64,000 bases of DNA from JAZGGS01 sp963714405 (GTDB taxonomy: Bacteria > Bacteroidota > Ignavibacteria > Ignavibacteriales > Ignavibacteriaceae): positions 558,001 through 622,000 of the forward strand of contig CAVQOH010000002.1 of the NCBI GenBank assembly GCA_963714405.1, written 5' to 3'. Both the position numbers and the translations under genes were made by a program. Numbering within the stretch: position 1 is the first letter of the stretch; every line of letters starts with the position of its first letter. Shown here piece after piece: positions 54,191 through 63,972 of the stretch. The notes below the pieces were generated by a model, which saw only the letters and a program-made list of their open reading frames with translations, did no database searches and was not told where the DNA came from.

Positions 54191-55114
54191 ATGATAAAGA
54201 GAACTAAAGAAAACGTATCTATAATAGGATTCCCGGTTGATCTTGGAGCTGGAAGACGAGGGGTTGATATGGGTACTTCTGCATTGAGAATAGCCGGGTT
54301 ACAGAAAAAATTAGAAAATCTTGGCTATAATGTAAATGATACCGGTGATATTAAAATTGAAATAATGGAAAGACAGAAAATTGGCAATCCAAAATTAAGA
54401 TACATTGATGAAATTCTTAAAACATCTCAATTACTTGCAGCTAAAGTTGAATCAGTTTTGGAAAGAAATAGTTTTCCTCTTTGCATTGGAGGAGATCATT
54501 CCATGGCGCTGGGAACCATTGCCGGGATTTCTTCATACTGTAAAAAGAATAATTTAATACTTGGAGTTATCTGGATAGATGCTCATACTGATATGAATAC
54601 TGATAAAACAACTCCATCCGGTAATATTCATGGTATGCCGCTGGCGGCTTCACTTGGATTGGGAAGTAAAAAACTAGTAGATTTTTATGGATTTTCTCCG
54701 AAGTTAAGCGCAGAAAACTTAGCTATAATTGGAATTAGAAGCATAGATAAAGCAGAAAAAACTAACATTAAAAAAATGAAAATACCTGTTTACACAATGA
54801 CTGAAATCGATAGAAAAGGTATTCACAGAATAATTGATAAAATTCTAAAGCAATTTGGTAAAACAGTTGATCATATTCATGTAAGCTTTGATGTTGATAG
54901 TGTTGATCCTGAGGTTGCACCAGGTGTGGGAACACCTGTCCCGGGTGGATTAACTTTCAGAGAGGCACATTTGTTAATGGAATCAATTGCTGAATGCGGA
55001 TGCATGTCTTCACTTGAAATTGCAGAATTGAATCCGATTTTAGATCATCAAAATAAATCTGCAATCTTTACCGCTGAACTTATAGCATCAAGTATGGGAC
55101 AAAGAATTCTGTGA
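54191..55114 (+). CDS. rocF: Arginase
   Basis: 307 aa, normal length. Mn-binding motifs CIGGDHSMALG, WIDAHTDMNT, SGNIHGMPLA and SFDVDSVDPEVAPG; PGGLTFREAHLLME is typical of arginase as opposed to agmatinase. Converts arginine to ornithine and urea. Stop overlaps the GTG start of the small membrane protein gene (GTGA), so these are coupled. The 174-bp gap upstream holds no other gene. Confidence 0.95.
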   Translation: MIKRTKENVSIIGFPVDLGAGRRGVDMGTSALRIAGLQKKLENLGYNVNDTGDIKIEIMERQKIGNPKLRYIDEILKTSQLLAAKVESVLERNSFPLCIGGDHSMALGTIAGISSYCKKNNLILGVIWIDAHTDMNTDKTTPSGNIHGMPLAASLGLGSKKLVDFYGFSPKLSAENLAIIGIRSIDKAEKTNIKKMKIPVYTMTEIDRKGIHRIIDKILKQFGKTVDHIHVSFDVDSVDPEVAPGVGTPVPGGLTFREAHLLMESIAECGCMSSLEIAELNPILDHQNKSAIFTAELIASSMGQRIL

Positions 55115-55614
55115 TTAAAGACAACCTGATTGGAATATTAACTGCTTTGTTTATTGTTGTTGCTGTTTTATTAAATATTTTTAGCGGTTTATATATAAGT
55201 GTTACCAACATCTTTGGTTACTCGTTTATAGTCATAGGAGCCGGATTAGCATATTCAAATTTTATTCAGAATAAAAAAATAATTTTATTTATTGGTTCAG
55301 CTACTTTTTTAAGCGGTGTTTTACTTATCCTGCTGGAAAGTTTTGATTTAAATATTCATAAAGAATCTGCTGTTCCAATTATTTTACTGGTTGGAGGATT
55401 CAGTTTATTAATGACCTATCTAACTGATTTTGCGAAATTGATTTTGCTAATCTTTTCTTTAATCTGCCTGGCAGGCGGTCTTACAATTTTGGTTATACAA
55501 GATTCATTCATTTGGGAAACTTTTGGCAAATCGTTTGTCCCCGTTTTTTCTGCTTATTGGATCATCATACTAATTACCTTACTAATAATGTTTATAATGG
55601 TAAAAGATAAGTAG
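55111..55614 (+). CDS. Multi-span membrane protein of unknown function
   Basis: 167 aa with about six hydrophobic helices (ILTALFIVVAVLLNIF, SFIVIGAGLAYS, ILFIGSATFLSGVLLIL, and three more). No family that I recognise. GTG start within the arginase stop (GTGA) suggests co-translation; a role related to arginine, ornithine or urea transport is conceivable but not shown by sequence. Confidence 0.7.
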   Translation: MIKDNLIGILTALFIVVAVLLNIFSGLYISVTNIFGYSFIVIGAGLAYSNFIQNKKIILFIGSATFLSGVLLILLESFDLNIHKESAVPIILLVGGFSLLMTYLTDFAKLILLIFSLICLAGGLTILVIQDSFIWETFGKSFVPVFSAYWIIILITLLIMFIMVKDK

Positions 55615-55646
55615 TATATTAAATTATTGTGGCAGGTGGAAAGTTT

Positions 55647-56394
55647 TTAGGTTAGACTGTTCTCTTGCAGTGCTAAATTGGAGTTGTCGGCACCGAGTTT
55701 AAGTTTTTCAATTTCTTCGTTATTGCTGCCAATATCAGAAGACAGGAGAAAATAAACCACACCTAATAGAACAAGTAAAACAACAAAAAGAATAATAGAA
55801 AATAATTTGTTTTTTTTATTTTCATCTTTAAAGGTATTCATTTCATCTTTGAAATATGATTTAACATAATCAAGAGTTTTTTGACGTTCAAGTTTTTCAT
55901 CATAGATTGATTCGCTTTTCTCAACAACACTCTTTTTATCTACCGGTTCTTCCTGTATTGAAATGTCTTTAAGGTCATCATTAGTTTCAACAGGGGGAAT
56001 ATTATTCTCTTTTTTTGATGGGCTTTCATTAATTTCAAACTTTATGGTTTCTTCAGGTATATCTTCTTCTAAATCAGTTTCTATGTTTAATTCACTTGTT
56101 GCAGTAACTGATTCCTTCTCTTCAACCGGTAATATATCTGTTTGTTGCTTAGCTTTTGCATCTTCAAGAATCTTATAAAGCTTCCGTGCAACATTGTCTT
56201 TTAACTCAGTGTCAGGTATTTCCAACTCCAGCATTACAGGGAGTAAAGCAGATAAATTTTGAAATTCACCCATAACATCCCAGGGAAAATCATCACCCAT
56301 TCTCCATATAATCTCTAAGTTCAGCATCTTCCTCTTTGGTTAAGCAGCCAAGGGTTTTTGCTTTTATTAGATCTATTGCTTGCTTTTTATCCAC
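55647..56394 (-). CDS. Probable anti-sigma factor, membrane-anchored, apparent +1 frameshift
   Basis: The frame 55647-56327 gives an acidic region and one C-terminal membrane helix (LFSIILFVVLLVLLGVVYFLL) followed by a short coiled tail. Upstream in another frame, from GTG 56394 (6 nt after the sigma-factor stop), lies DKKQAIDLIKAKTLGCLTKEEDAELRDYMENG, here split: DKKQAIDLIKAKTLGCL and TKEEDAELRDYMENG. Removing one G from the GGG at 56296-56298 fuses it with DDFPWDVMGEFQNLSALLP. The result fits an anti-sigma domain. The stop in the frame is GGG-TGA-T, a context where a +1 slip would also restore the frame. Alternatively, the ORF starts at 56327 alone. Confidence 0.7.
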
Positions 56395-56399
56395 TTTTG

Positions 56400-56975
56400 T
56401 TATTCTTTCGCTGCAATGTTTTTATTCAGATTACTAAGCACAATACCAATTTTGGATTTTACAGTTGGAACAGGAATATTAAGTTCGCGTGCAATTTCTT
56501 CTTTATTATAACCCTGGTAATAAGCAAGATTTAGAACATATTGCTGGGCATCTGTTAATTTGCTGTAGGAATCGGTTATATGGTTTTTCATAGATAATGC
56601 TTTTTCAAGATCAATTGGTTCGGAAGATGGGGAAATTTTCGGAATAATATTTTCATTTTCATATTCATCGCTATATTCTTCCATATTCTCGGGGTTACGG
56701 CTTCTTTTAACAAAATCCAATGCTTTATTTCTGGCAAGGTTAACCATCCAGGTATAAACATTTTCAAGCTCACCTTTATACATATGAATTTTTTGCCAAA
56801 TAATCACAAAAATGTCAGAGAGTATTTCACCAGTTACTGTTTTATCTTTAACGATTTTGTTTATTAATGTGAATAATATTGGTGAATACCTATCATATAA
56901 TTCTTCCAGTGCCTTCGATTCTTTACCGGCCACTTTAAGAACCAGTTCTCTATCTGAGTGATTATTGTTTTCCAA
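56400..56975 (-). CDS. ECF-type RNA polymerase sigma factor
   Basis: 191 aa. Region 2 (LFTLINKIVKDKTVTGEILSDIFVIIWQKI, then YTWMVNLARNKALDFVKR) and region 4 (LTDAQQYVLNLAYYQGYNKEEIARELNIPVPTVKSKI) are typical. TTG start at 56975. Followed within 6 nt by the probable anti-sigma gene. Controls unknown stress or envelope genes. Confidence 0.93.
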   Translation of the reverse strand: MENNNHSDRELVLKVAGKESKALEELYDRYSPILFTLINKIVKDKTVTGEILSDIFVIIWQKIHMYKGELENVYTWMVNLARNKALDFVKRSRNPENMEEYSDEYENENIIPKISPSSEPIDLEKALSMKNHITDSYSKLTDAQQYVLNLAYYQGYNKEEIARELNIPVPTVKSKIGIVLSNLNKNIAAKE

Positions 56976-57142
56976 CGATCAATTGTAATTATTGTTAAGA
57001 AAAACTTATTCTAAGATTAAAGGTAAAACTATACCAAGTAAAAATCAATAAATTCATAGTGATGCTTTTCAAAGAGATAAGTTGTTTAAGCTTACTCACT
57101 AATTTATTATCTTTCAGGTTCAACAAATATAAACAAGGTAAA

Positions 57143-59728
57143 ATGACTTCAAACGAGATAAGAGCACAATTTTTAGAGTTTTTTGAGAAGAAAAAGCATA
57201 AAATTGTAGAAAGTTCGCCGGTTGTTCCCTTTGATGATCCAACGCTTTTATTTGCAAATGCTGGTATGAACCAGTTTAAAGATATTTTTCTGGGAACTGG
57301 GTCCAGGAGCTATGTACGAGCTGCAAATACACAAAAATGTATACGGGTAAGCGGAAAACATAACGACCTTGAAGAAGTTGGACACGATACTTATCATCAT
57401 ACTTTTTTTGAAATGCTGGGAAACTGGTCATTCGGTAATTATTATAAAGAAGAAGCGATCAAATGGGCTTGGGAGTTATTAACTGAAGTATGGAAACTAC
57501 CCAAAGAAAGATTATGGGCAACAGTTTACAAAGATGATGATGAAGCTTTTGAACTTTGGGAAACTAAAACAGATATAAATCCAAAACACATATTACGCTT
57601 TGGTGAAATAGATAACTTTTGGGAAATGGGTGATGTAGGTCCTTGCGGTCCTTGTTCAGAAATCCATATAAATCTTGGTAATGATTTTAATAATCCTAAA
57701 TATGTTAATGCCGGTTCAGCCGAATGTATAGAAATCTGGAATCTGGTTTTTATCCAATTTAATAAAGATGAGAAAGGTAAGCTTACAGAATTACCCGCTA
57801 AACATGTTGATACCGGAATGGGATTTGAAAGAGTCTGTGCGGTTCTGCAAAATGTTAATTCTAATTATGAAACTGATGTTTTTTCTCCGTTAATTAAAGA
57901 AGTGGCAAAACTTTCAGGAATAAAGAATGATTCTGAAGCAAATAAAATCCCAATGCGTGTTATTGCAGATCATGTACGTGCGTTAACCTTTGCTATAGCT
58001 GATGGGGCTGTTCCATCAAACGATGGAAGGGGTTACGTTTTAAGGAGAATATTAAGGCGTGCTGCTCGCTATGGTAGAAAACTCAATCTTCAAAAACCAT
58101 TTCTTTATAAACTGGTTAATGTAATTGTAAAAACAATGGGAGATATATTTCCTGAAATTTTAGCGAAAAAGGATTATGTTAAAAAAATAATAAAAGCAGA
58201 AGAAGAAAGTTTTAATGCAACCCTAGACAGGGGAATTGATATTTTTGAAGAAATTATTGAAGAGCTTGTAAAAAAGAAGAAAAAAATCATACCTGGTAAA
58301 GATGTTTTTAAATTATATGATACATACGGTTTCCCGGCTGACCTTACAAATGTTATGGCGCAAGAAAAAGGGTACAAGATTGATGAGAAAGGTTTTAATA
58401 AGCTAATGGATGAGCAAAAAAAGAGAGGCAGAAATGCTGCGAAGGAAAAATTTGCACAAATAAATTTTAAAATCAATAATCTGGATGGATTTACACTAGA
58501 AAATAATAACACAACAGAGTTTACAGGTTATGATGAACTTTCATCACAAGCAGAAATTACAGGTTATAAAAGGGAAGATAAAAATGATTTGATAATTTTA
58601 AACCGTTCACCATTTTACGTGGAAGCGGGTGGGCAAATTGATGATGTTGGAACCATTTTAGTGGATAAAAACAAATATGAAATTATTGATGTAGCAAAAG
58701 TTGAAAATAGAACAATTCACATTGCTGCAAATGAAACTCCCGGAATAATATCAAAAAACAGCCGGGTATTAGTTAAGGTTGATGAAAGAAGAAGATGGGA
58801 TATTATGCGGAATCATTCTGCAACTCATTTTTTTCATGCTGCTTTAAGAAAAATTCTAGGAACGCATGTTCAACAGGCTGGCTCATATGTTGGACCGGAT
58901 CATCTTCGATTTGATTTTACTCACTTTGCAAAAGTTACACAGGAAGAACTGAAACATATTGAAACACTAGTAAATGATGAGCTGCGCAATAATTATCCTC
59001 TTATACATCATAGGGAAATTAAGTTTGAACAAGCTAAAAAAATGGGTGCACTTATGTTTTTTGGGGATAAATACGGCGACAAAGTAAACGTAGTTCAATT
59101 TGGTGATTTTACAATGGAGTTTTGCGGTGGTACACATGTTAAAAATTCTTCAGAGATCGGTTTGTTCAAAATTATAAGTGAGTCTTCAATTGCAAGCGGT
59201 ATTAGAAGAATTGAAGCCGTTACAGGTGCCGGTGTTCAATCCTTTATTGATAAACAATTAAATTTGGTTAAAACCAGCAAAGATAAAATTGATCTTCTTC
59301 TTGAAGAAAAAAAGAAACTTGAAAAGGAAGTTGCTGAATTAAAGCTTGGCGATAAGCTTGGTCAGCTGGATCATATTTTAGCTTTATCATCTGAGATTAA
59401 AAATATAAAGGTTTATAAAGGAAGAGTTACTGCAGATAATATGGATGAACTTAAATCTTTTGGGGATGAACTAAGAATTAAAATAAAAAGCGGTGTTGGA
59501 GTTCTTATTGCACAAATTGAAAATAAAGTAGGAATCGTTGCAGTTGTTTCAGATGATCTAATAAAAACCAGGAAACTTAGTGCGGGAAACTTAGTTGGTA
59601 AGCTTGCTAAGCTAGTCGGGGGGGGAGGAGGAGGAAAACCTCATTTAGCCACTGCTGGAGGAAAAGATGTAAAACACATCTCCTCAGCAATAAGTAAAGT
59701 TGAAGAAGTAATTGGAAGTTTATTATAA
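57143..59728 (+). CDS. alaS: Alanine--tRNA ligase
   Basis: 861 aa from the ATG at 57143 (MTSNEIRAQFLEFF), preceded by AAGGT; the frame is open from 57059, but the first 28 codons are not family-like. Class II core (NAGMNQFKDIFLG, HHTFFEMLGNWSFG), GGAGRGYVLRRILRR-like motif NDGRGYVLRRILRRA, editing domain with RNHSATHFFHAALR (HxxxH) and FCGGTHVKNSSEIG (CxxxH), and a glycine-rich C-terminal DHH-associated domain (GGGGGGKPHLATAGG). Charges tRNA-Ala. radA follows after 27 bp. Confidence 0.97.
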   Translation: MTSNEIRAQFLEFFEKKKHKIVESSPVVPFDDPTLLFANAGMNQFKDIFLGTGSRSYVRAANTQKCIRVSGKHNDLEEVGHDTYHHTFFEMLGNWSFGNYYKEEAIKWAWELLTEVWKLPKERLWATVYKDDDEAFELWETKTDINPKHILRFGEIDNFWEMGDVGPCGPCSEIHINLGNDFNNPKYVNAGSAECIEIWNLVFIQFNKDEKGKLTELPAKHVDTGMGFERVCAVLQNVNSNYETDVFSPLIKEVAKLSGIKNDSEANKIPMRVIADHVRALTFAIADGAVPSNDGRGYVLRRILRRAARYGRKLNLQKPFLYKLVNVIVKTMGDIFPEILAKKDYVKKIIKAEEESFNATLDRGIDIFEEIIEELVKKKKKIIPGKDVFKLYDTYGFPADLTNVMAQEKGYKIDEKGFNKLMDEQKKRGRNAAKEKFAQINFKINNLDGFTLENNNTTEFTGYDELSSQAEITGYKREDKNDLIILNRSPFYVEAGGQIDDVGTILVDKNKYEIIDVAKVENRTIHIAANETPGIISKNSRVLVKVDERRRWDIMRNHSATHFFHAALRKILGTHVQQAGSYVGPDHLRFDFTHFAKVTQEELKHIETLVNDELRNNYPLIHHREIKFEQAKKMGALMFFGDKYGDKVNVVQFGDFTMEFCGGTHVKNSSEIGLFKIISESSIASGIRRIEAVTGAGVQSFIDKQLNLVKTSKDKIDLLLEEKKKLEKEVAELKLGDKLGQLDHILALSSEIKNIKVYKGRVTADNMDELKSFGDELRIKIKSGVGVLIAQIENKVGIVAVVSDDLIKTRKLSAGNLVGKLAKLVGGGGGGKPHLATAGGKDVKHISSAISKVEEVIGSLL

Positions 59729-59755
59729 TATATATACCTCATTAAATTCTAATTT

Positions 59756-61105
59756 ATGGCAAAAATCAAGATAAAATATATTTGTTCAAACTGTGGTTAT
59801 GAATCTTTAAGATGGTTAGGTAAATGCCCTGAATGTGACAGTTGGAATTCCTTTACAGAAGAAATTATTGAAAAAAGTAAGCGCGATCCAGCCTTATTTT
59901 CTGGGAATGTTGAGGTAAACAAAATTAGCGAAGCAGGTACTGAAGACGATGAGAGAATTAATACAGGAATAACAGAGTTCGATAGAGTACTTGGCGGAGG
60001 TATTGTTCCTGGCTCTGTTATTTTATTGGGAGGAGATCCGGGCATTGGTAAATCCACTTTGGCATTGCAAGCCGCTGCAGTCATCAACACAAAAGTACTT
60101 TTTGTTACGGGTGAAGAATCTGCACAACAATTAAAATTAAGAGCATCCCGTCTAAAATTATTAGCTAATGAGCTGTTTATACTTGCAGAAACACACATGA
60201 GCCCAATATTCAAAGCAATAAACCAGCTTCAGCCTTCATTAGTAATTATAGATTCAATTCAAACAATGTACCGCGGAGAATATGAAAACTCACCCGGAAC
60301 TATTACACAAATAAGAGAATGTACATCATTATTAATGCAGGAAGCAAAGAAAAATAATTTTTCCGTAATTATAATTGGACACGTCACCAAAGAAGGTATT
60401 ATTGCAGGACCTAAACTTCTTGAGCATATGGTCGATACTGTCTTGCAATTTGAGGGAGAAGCTCATCATTCTTACAGGATTTTAAGAGCGATAAAAAACA
60501 GGTTTGGCAGCACAAATGAACTTGGTATTTTTGAAATGCACGAAGATGGCTTAAAAGAAGTTACTAACGCAAGCGAGTATTTTTTAAGTGGAAGAAACAG
60601 GAATCATTCCGGTTCTGTAATTACATCCAGTATAGAAGGTACAAAACCAATTTTACTCGAAGTGCAAGCACTTGTAACTCCTTCAAATTATGGTTATCCG
60701 CAAAGAGTTTCTACAGGATTTGATCAAAAGCGCCTTTCTATACTTTTAGCAGTACTTGAAAAAAGATCAGGTTTAAAACTTTCTACTCACAATGTTTTTA
60801 TTAATATAGCTGGTGGAGTGCGAATTTTTGAACCCGCAGTAGATTTGGCTGTTTGCTGTAGTATTGTATCAAATTTAAAGGATTTTCCTGTTGATAATAA
60901 CATTGTTATTTTTGGAGAGGTAGGATTGGGCGGGGAAATAAGAAACGTTAGCCATCCAGAAAAGAGAATTAAAGAAGTTGAAAAACTTGGATTTAAAAGA
61001 GTGATCGTTCCCGCAGAAAATGGCAACAGTACTTTTTCATCAAAAAAAGTAAAAATTGAGCCTGTTACAAATCTAACCGAAGCAATTAAGCGGGTTTCAG
61101 AATAA
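59756..61105 (+). CDS. radA: DNA repair protein RadA
   Basis: 449 aa. N-terminal C4 zinc finger (CSNCGYESLRWLGKCPEC), RecA-like ATPase with Walker A GGDPGIGKSTLALQAA, KNRFGSTNELGIFEM (the RadA KNRFG motif) and a Lon-like C-terminal domain (LEVQALVTPSNYGYPQR). Processes recombination intermediates and branch migration. Starts 27 nt after alaS, likely one transcript. Confidence 0.97.
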   Translation: MAKIKIKYICSNCGYESLRWLGKCPECDSWNSFTEEIIEKSKRDPALFSGNVEVNKISEAGTEDDERINTGITEFDRVLGGGIVPGSVILLGGDPGIGKSTLALQAAAVINTKVLFVTGEESAQQLKLRASRLKLLANELFILAETHMSPIFKAINQLQPSLVIIDSIQTMYRGEYENSPGTITQIRECTSLLMQEAKKNNFSVIIIGHVTKEGIIAGPKLLEHMVDTVLQFEGEAHHSYRILRAIKNRFGSTNELGIFEMHEDGLKEVTNASEYFLSGRNRNHSGSVITSSIEGTKPILLEVQALVTPSNYGYPQRVSTGFDQKRLSILLAVLEKRSGLKLSTHNVFINIAGGVRIFEPAVDLAVCCSIVSNLKDFPVDNNIVIFGEVGLGGEIRNVSHPEKRIKEVEKLGFKRVIVPAENGNSTFSSKKVKIEPVTNLTEAIKRVSE

Positions 61106-61218
61106 TCTGTTTTTGCGTTAATTGAATTATATTGTTTTGTTTTGAATAATATTAACCATATCTTTAAAGACGGTAATATTTACCGCAAGTTATTTAATTA
61201 TTTTTCGAGGTACAGTTA

Positions 61219-61470
61219 GTGAGTAAGAAGCTTTTCGTGGGGTCACTCCCATGGGCAGTAAATGATGAAGCTTTGAAAGAAGCTTTTGAATCATACGGAA
61301 ACGTAGTTTCTGCCAAAGTTGTAACAGATCGTCAAACTGGTCGGTCAAGAGGATTCGGATTTGTGGAAATGGAATCCGATTCTGAAGCAAGTGCAGCAAT
61401 CGAAGCATTGAACGGTTCAGATCTTAATGGTCGGAACATTGTTGTTAATGAAGCGAAACCAAAAGATTAA
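61219..61470 (+). CDS. RNA-binding protein with one RRM domain
   Basis: 83 aa, almost entirely one RRM. RNP2 is LFVGSLP and RNP1 is RSRGFGFVEM; NEAKPKD is the tail. Similar small RRM proteins in Bacteroidota, cyanobacteria and others are linked to cold response or mRNA binding. GTG start at 61219 preceded by GAGGT. A palindromic terminator follows. Confidence 0.93.
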   Translation: MSKKLFVGSLPWAVNDEALKEAFESYGNVVSAKVVTDRQTGRSRGFGFVEMESDSEASAAIEALNGSDLNGRNIVVNEAKPKD

Positions 61471-61497
61471 TTAAAATATTTGGTATAGTTGCAATTT

Positions 61498-61523
61498 AAA
61501 AGCGCTCAATTGAGCGCTTTTTA
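61498..61523 (+). terminator. Rho-independent terminator, possibly bidirectional
   Basis: AAAGCGCTC-AATT-GAGCGCTTTTT is a perfect inverted repeat with T on one side and A on the other. It separates the RRM gene from the convergent DUF5686 gene. Confidence 0.9.
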
Positions 61524-61560
61524 TTTATTGTGTTTTCCACCGATGATTAAACCGGTATAT

Positions 61561-63972
61561 TTAAAACGCAATAGTATTAAGGCTTACAACAAAATTGTTT
61601 GTTCCCCTGTAATTCAATTTCCATGCAAATTCTAGAGTAATCGGAAGTATTCCCTGTCCGATTCCGAAACCAATTTCATAGAACGGTTTATGAAATGAAT
61701 TTATTATGTGAATACTCTTCAAAGCTGCTGATTCATTTCCGATTTTAGATACCGCCACATTAAAAAATGTATTTAATGTTATTTCCCAGTCTTTAAATCC
61801 TGGAACATTTAACATCTTGAAAAGTTCATTCCTAAATTCATGTTCAAGATTAATCGTAAAAATTCTGTCCCCAAAAACCTCATTAACTTTGAGAGTACGA
61901 AATGTATAATTTTTTGAAACCAGATTAATATTTCCTGGAATTCTATACATCTCCTGGTAAGGCAGCGCACCATCATTATACATTGCGTAAATTTTTAAAT
62001 TTAAATACGCTGAATTAAATGTTCTTAAAAAACTTGTTATACTCAAATTGTAAGTCGTAAAATCCACTGAACTTTTTAGCAGATTTTTATTTGAATGTAT
62101 AACTTCTCCTGAAAAAATAGTATAAAATTTTCCGAATGATGATCTTCTTCGAAAGTACCCATCTTCAATATAGTTTCTAAAATCTAGTTTAAAATTTGCA
62201 GTTAAAGCATTTACTTTAGTTTCATAAACGGGGGGATTAACACGATACTCTTTGTTTTTTCTAAAAAAAGAAAAATCACTGTTTGCCGTTGCACTTTTAT
62301 CTGTTTTATTAAGAAATCCAATCCCTAATTTCAGTACTGGGAAGACTTCCCCGTTAAGTGTAAAATTAAAACCATTAGAATAATAATAATCTCTGAATTC
62401 CTCTTTATTAAATAGTGCTAACAGGGTTGCACTTAGATCGCTGTATGCATCAGAATTTCCAAATAGCACCTTAAGCTTATTATACGCATTAAATTTTAAG
62501 CTGTATGTTCTATAATTACCTAAAAGATATTCAGCACTAAGATCAGCCTTTGTTTTTTTATCTGAAAATCCATAAGAAATTTCAAACGATGAGTTTAACC
62601 TTCTGTTAAAATAATCATCAGCATAGAATCCAAATTTAAGAGCATGCCCTTCAACCCGGTTAAATTTGTAAATATCTAAAGGTGCGTTTATTGCAAAGTT
62701 ATCTGATAAATAATTCCTGGTTCCTAAGAGTGAAAATCTATCCCAAAAGTTAAATGGGATTTTAAGTAAACTATCAATCCTTGCGTAAGCAAATTCTTCT
62801 TCGGCTGTATTTGGAATTGATTGAGTAGTTACCCAGTAAAGTGAATCTTTTTCGTCCGCATCAGGAAGCACTGTAACGATTGCTTTTGTAAATTGATCAT
62901 CACCAATAACTGTATTGATTTGGTAATCATAAAGAACAGAGTTTAATTCGAATCCAACTCTTGCAAGGCCAAGAAAATTTGCTGTAAGGAATAGCCTGTA
63001 ATCTACAGGCATATATATCTGATCGTACAAATCAAACTGTTGAACAATGTTTATAGTATCAAAAATACCACCAATATTTGCTGATCGGTTCAACCTTAAA
63101 TTCACTTTTACCAAGTTAAATGTGCTGTCTGTAACAAAAATATATCCTTCAAACCCAGGATCATTATAATCTTCAGGTGCCATAAATATCTTATAAACTT
63201 TTTTATCGTTCATCAGCACAACTTGTTCAATATAAAAATAGTAATAATCCAGTGCATCATCTGAAAGAGGACCAGGTAGATCTGTTCCAAAAAAGTTTAC
63301 ATCATTTTCATAAAAATTTTGTATTACTCTCCCCCCGGTTACCATATTAACGGTTGGGAGAAAGTTTGCACTTTGTTTTCTGGCTATAATAATTTCCTTG
63401 TATTCACCGGGCTTTTTGTAAAGCCCTATACTTTTGTTTTCTAAAATACCAGTAATCTTTAACTCCGTTGAATCACCTGATCCGATTCCCAATCCAATTG
63501 AGTTTCCTTTTGTACTAAAATCTTCTTCGGTTCTTACAACACCTTTTGTAAATGCTTCAAATTCGTAGCTTTTTAGTTTTTCATTCCTTTTCTTTCTTTT
63601 TTCAATTGCTCTTCGAATAATATCAATGGCTGGATTTTCACCTGGTTTAATAACTACATCAGCAAGTGTTAATTTGGTTTGTTTTAATTTGAAATCCAGT
63701 TGGCTAACATTCCCGCTTAATTCAACAAATACTGTATCGGAATAATATCCTATGTAAGAAGCGATTATATAATAATTGCCGGATTGCAATTTCAGGTTAT
63801 ATTCACCCTCAATATTTGCAGAAGTACCAAGGTTTGTATTCATTACCCTTACGTTTGCATAACTTAGAAATAATGAATCTGCTCCAAAAACTTTTCCGCT
63901 AATACTTATCTGCTGTGCCAAAGCTACGTTTACAACCGCTGCAAAAAATAAAAGGTTCAGTATAATTTTCAT
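61561..63972 (-). CDS. DUF5686-family outer-membrane protein with carboxypeptidase-like N-terminal domain
   Basis: 803 aa. Signal peptide at 1-19 (ending NVALA-Q). Residues ~22-105 are a CarbopepD_reg_2-like beta sandwich (ISISGKVFGADSLFLSYANV, YIIASYIGYYSDTVFVE). Then a DUF5686 region (VIKPGENPAIDIIRRAIEKRKK, YKIFMAPEDYNDPGFEGYIFV) and a long series of beta strands of a barrel, ending in an aromatic last strand (GTNNFVVSLNTIAF). Probably an outer-membrane barrel; role unknown. Ends 28 bp from the window edge. Confidence 0.9.
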   Translation of the reverse strand: MKIILNLLFFAAVVNVALAQQISISGKVFGADSLFLSYANVRVMNTNLGTSANIEGEYNLKLQSGNYYIIASYIGYYSDTVFVELSGNVSQLDFKLKQTKLTLADVVIKPGENPAIDIIRRAIEKRKKRNEKLKSYEFEAFTKGVVRTEEDFSTKGNSIGLGIGSGDSTELKITGILENKSIGLYKKPGEYKEIIIARKQSANFLPTVNMVTGGRVIQNFYENDVNFFGTDLPGPLSDDALDYYYFYIEQVVLMNDKKVYKIFMAPEDYNDPGFEGYIFVTDSTFNLVKVNLRLNRSANIGGIFDTINIVQQFDLYDQIYMPVDYRLFLTANFLGLARVGFELNSVLYDYQINTVIGDDQFTKAIVTVLPDADEKDSLYWVTTQSIPNTAEEEFAYARIDSLLKIPFNFWDRFSLLGTRNYLSDNFAINAPLDIYKFNRVEGHALKFGFYADDYFNRRLNSSFEISYGFSDKKTKADLSAEYLLGNYRTYSLKFNAYNKLKVLFGNSDAYSDLSATLLALFNKEEFRDYYYSNGFNFTLNGEVFPVLKLGIGFLNKTDKSATANSDFSFFRKNKEYRVNPPVYETKVNALTANFKLDFRNYIEDGYFRRRSSFGKFYTIFSGEVIHSNKNLLKSSVDFTTYNLSITSFLRTFNSAYLNLKIYAMYNDGALPYQEMYRIPGNINLVSKNYTFRTLKVNEVFGDRIFTINLEHEFRNELFKMLNVPGFKDWEITLNTFFNVAVSKIGNESAALKSIHIINSFHKPFYEIGFGIGQGILPITLEFAWKLNYRGTNNFVVSLNTIAF

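Noticed and set aside
57059..57142. Upstream start for alaS
   Set aside because: The extra 28 residues are not part of AlaRS, and the ATG at 57143 has a ribosome site and the normal MTSNEIR start.
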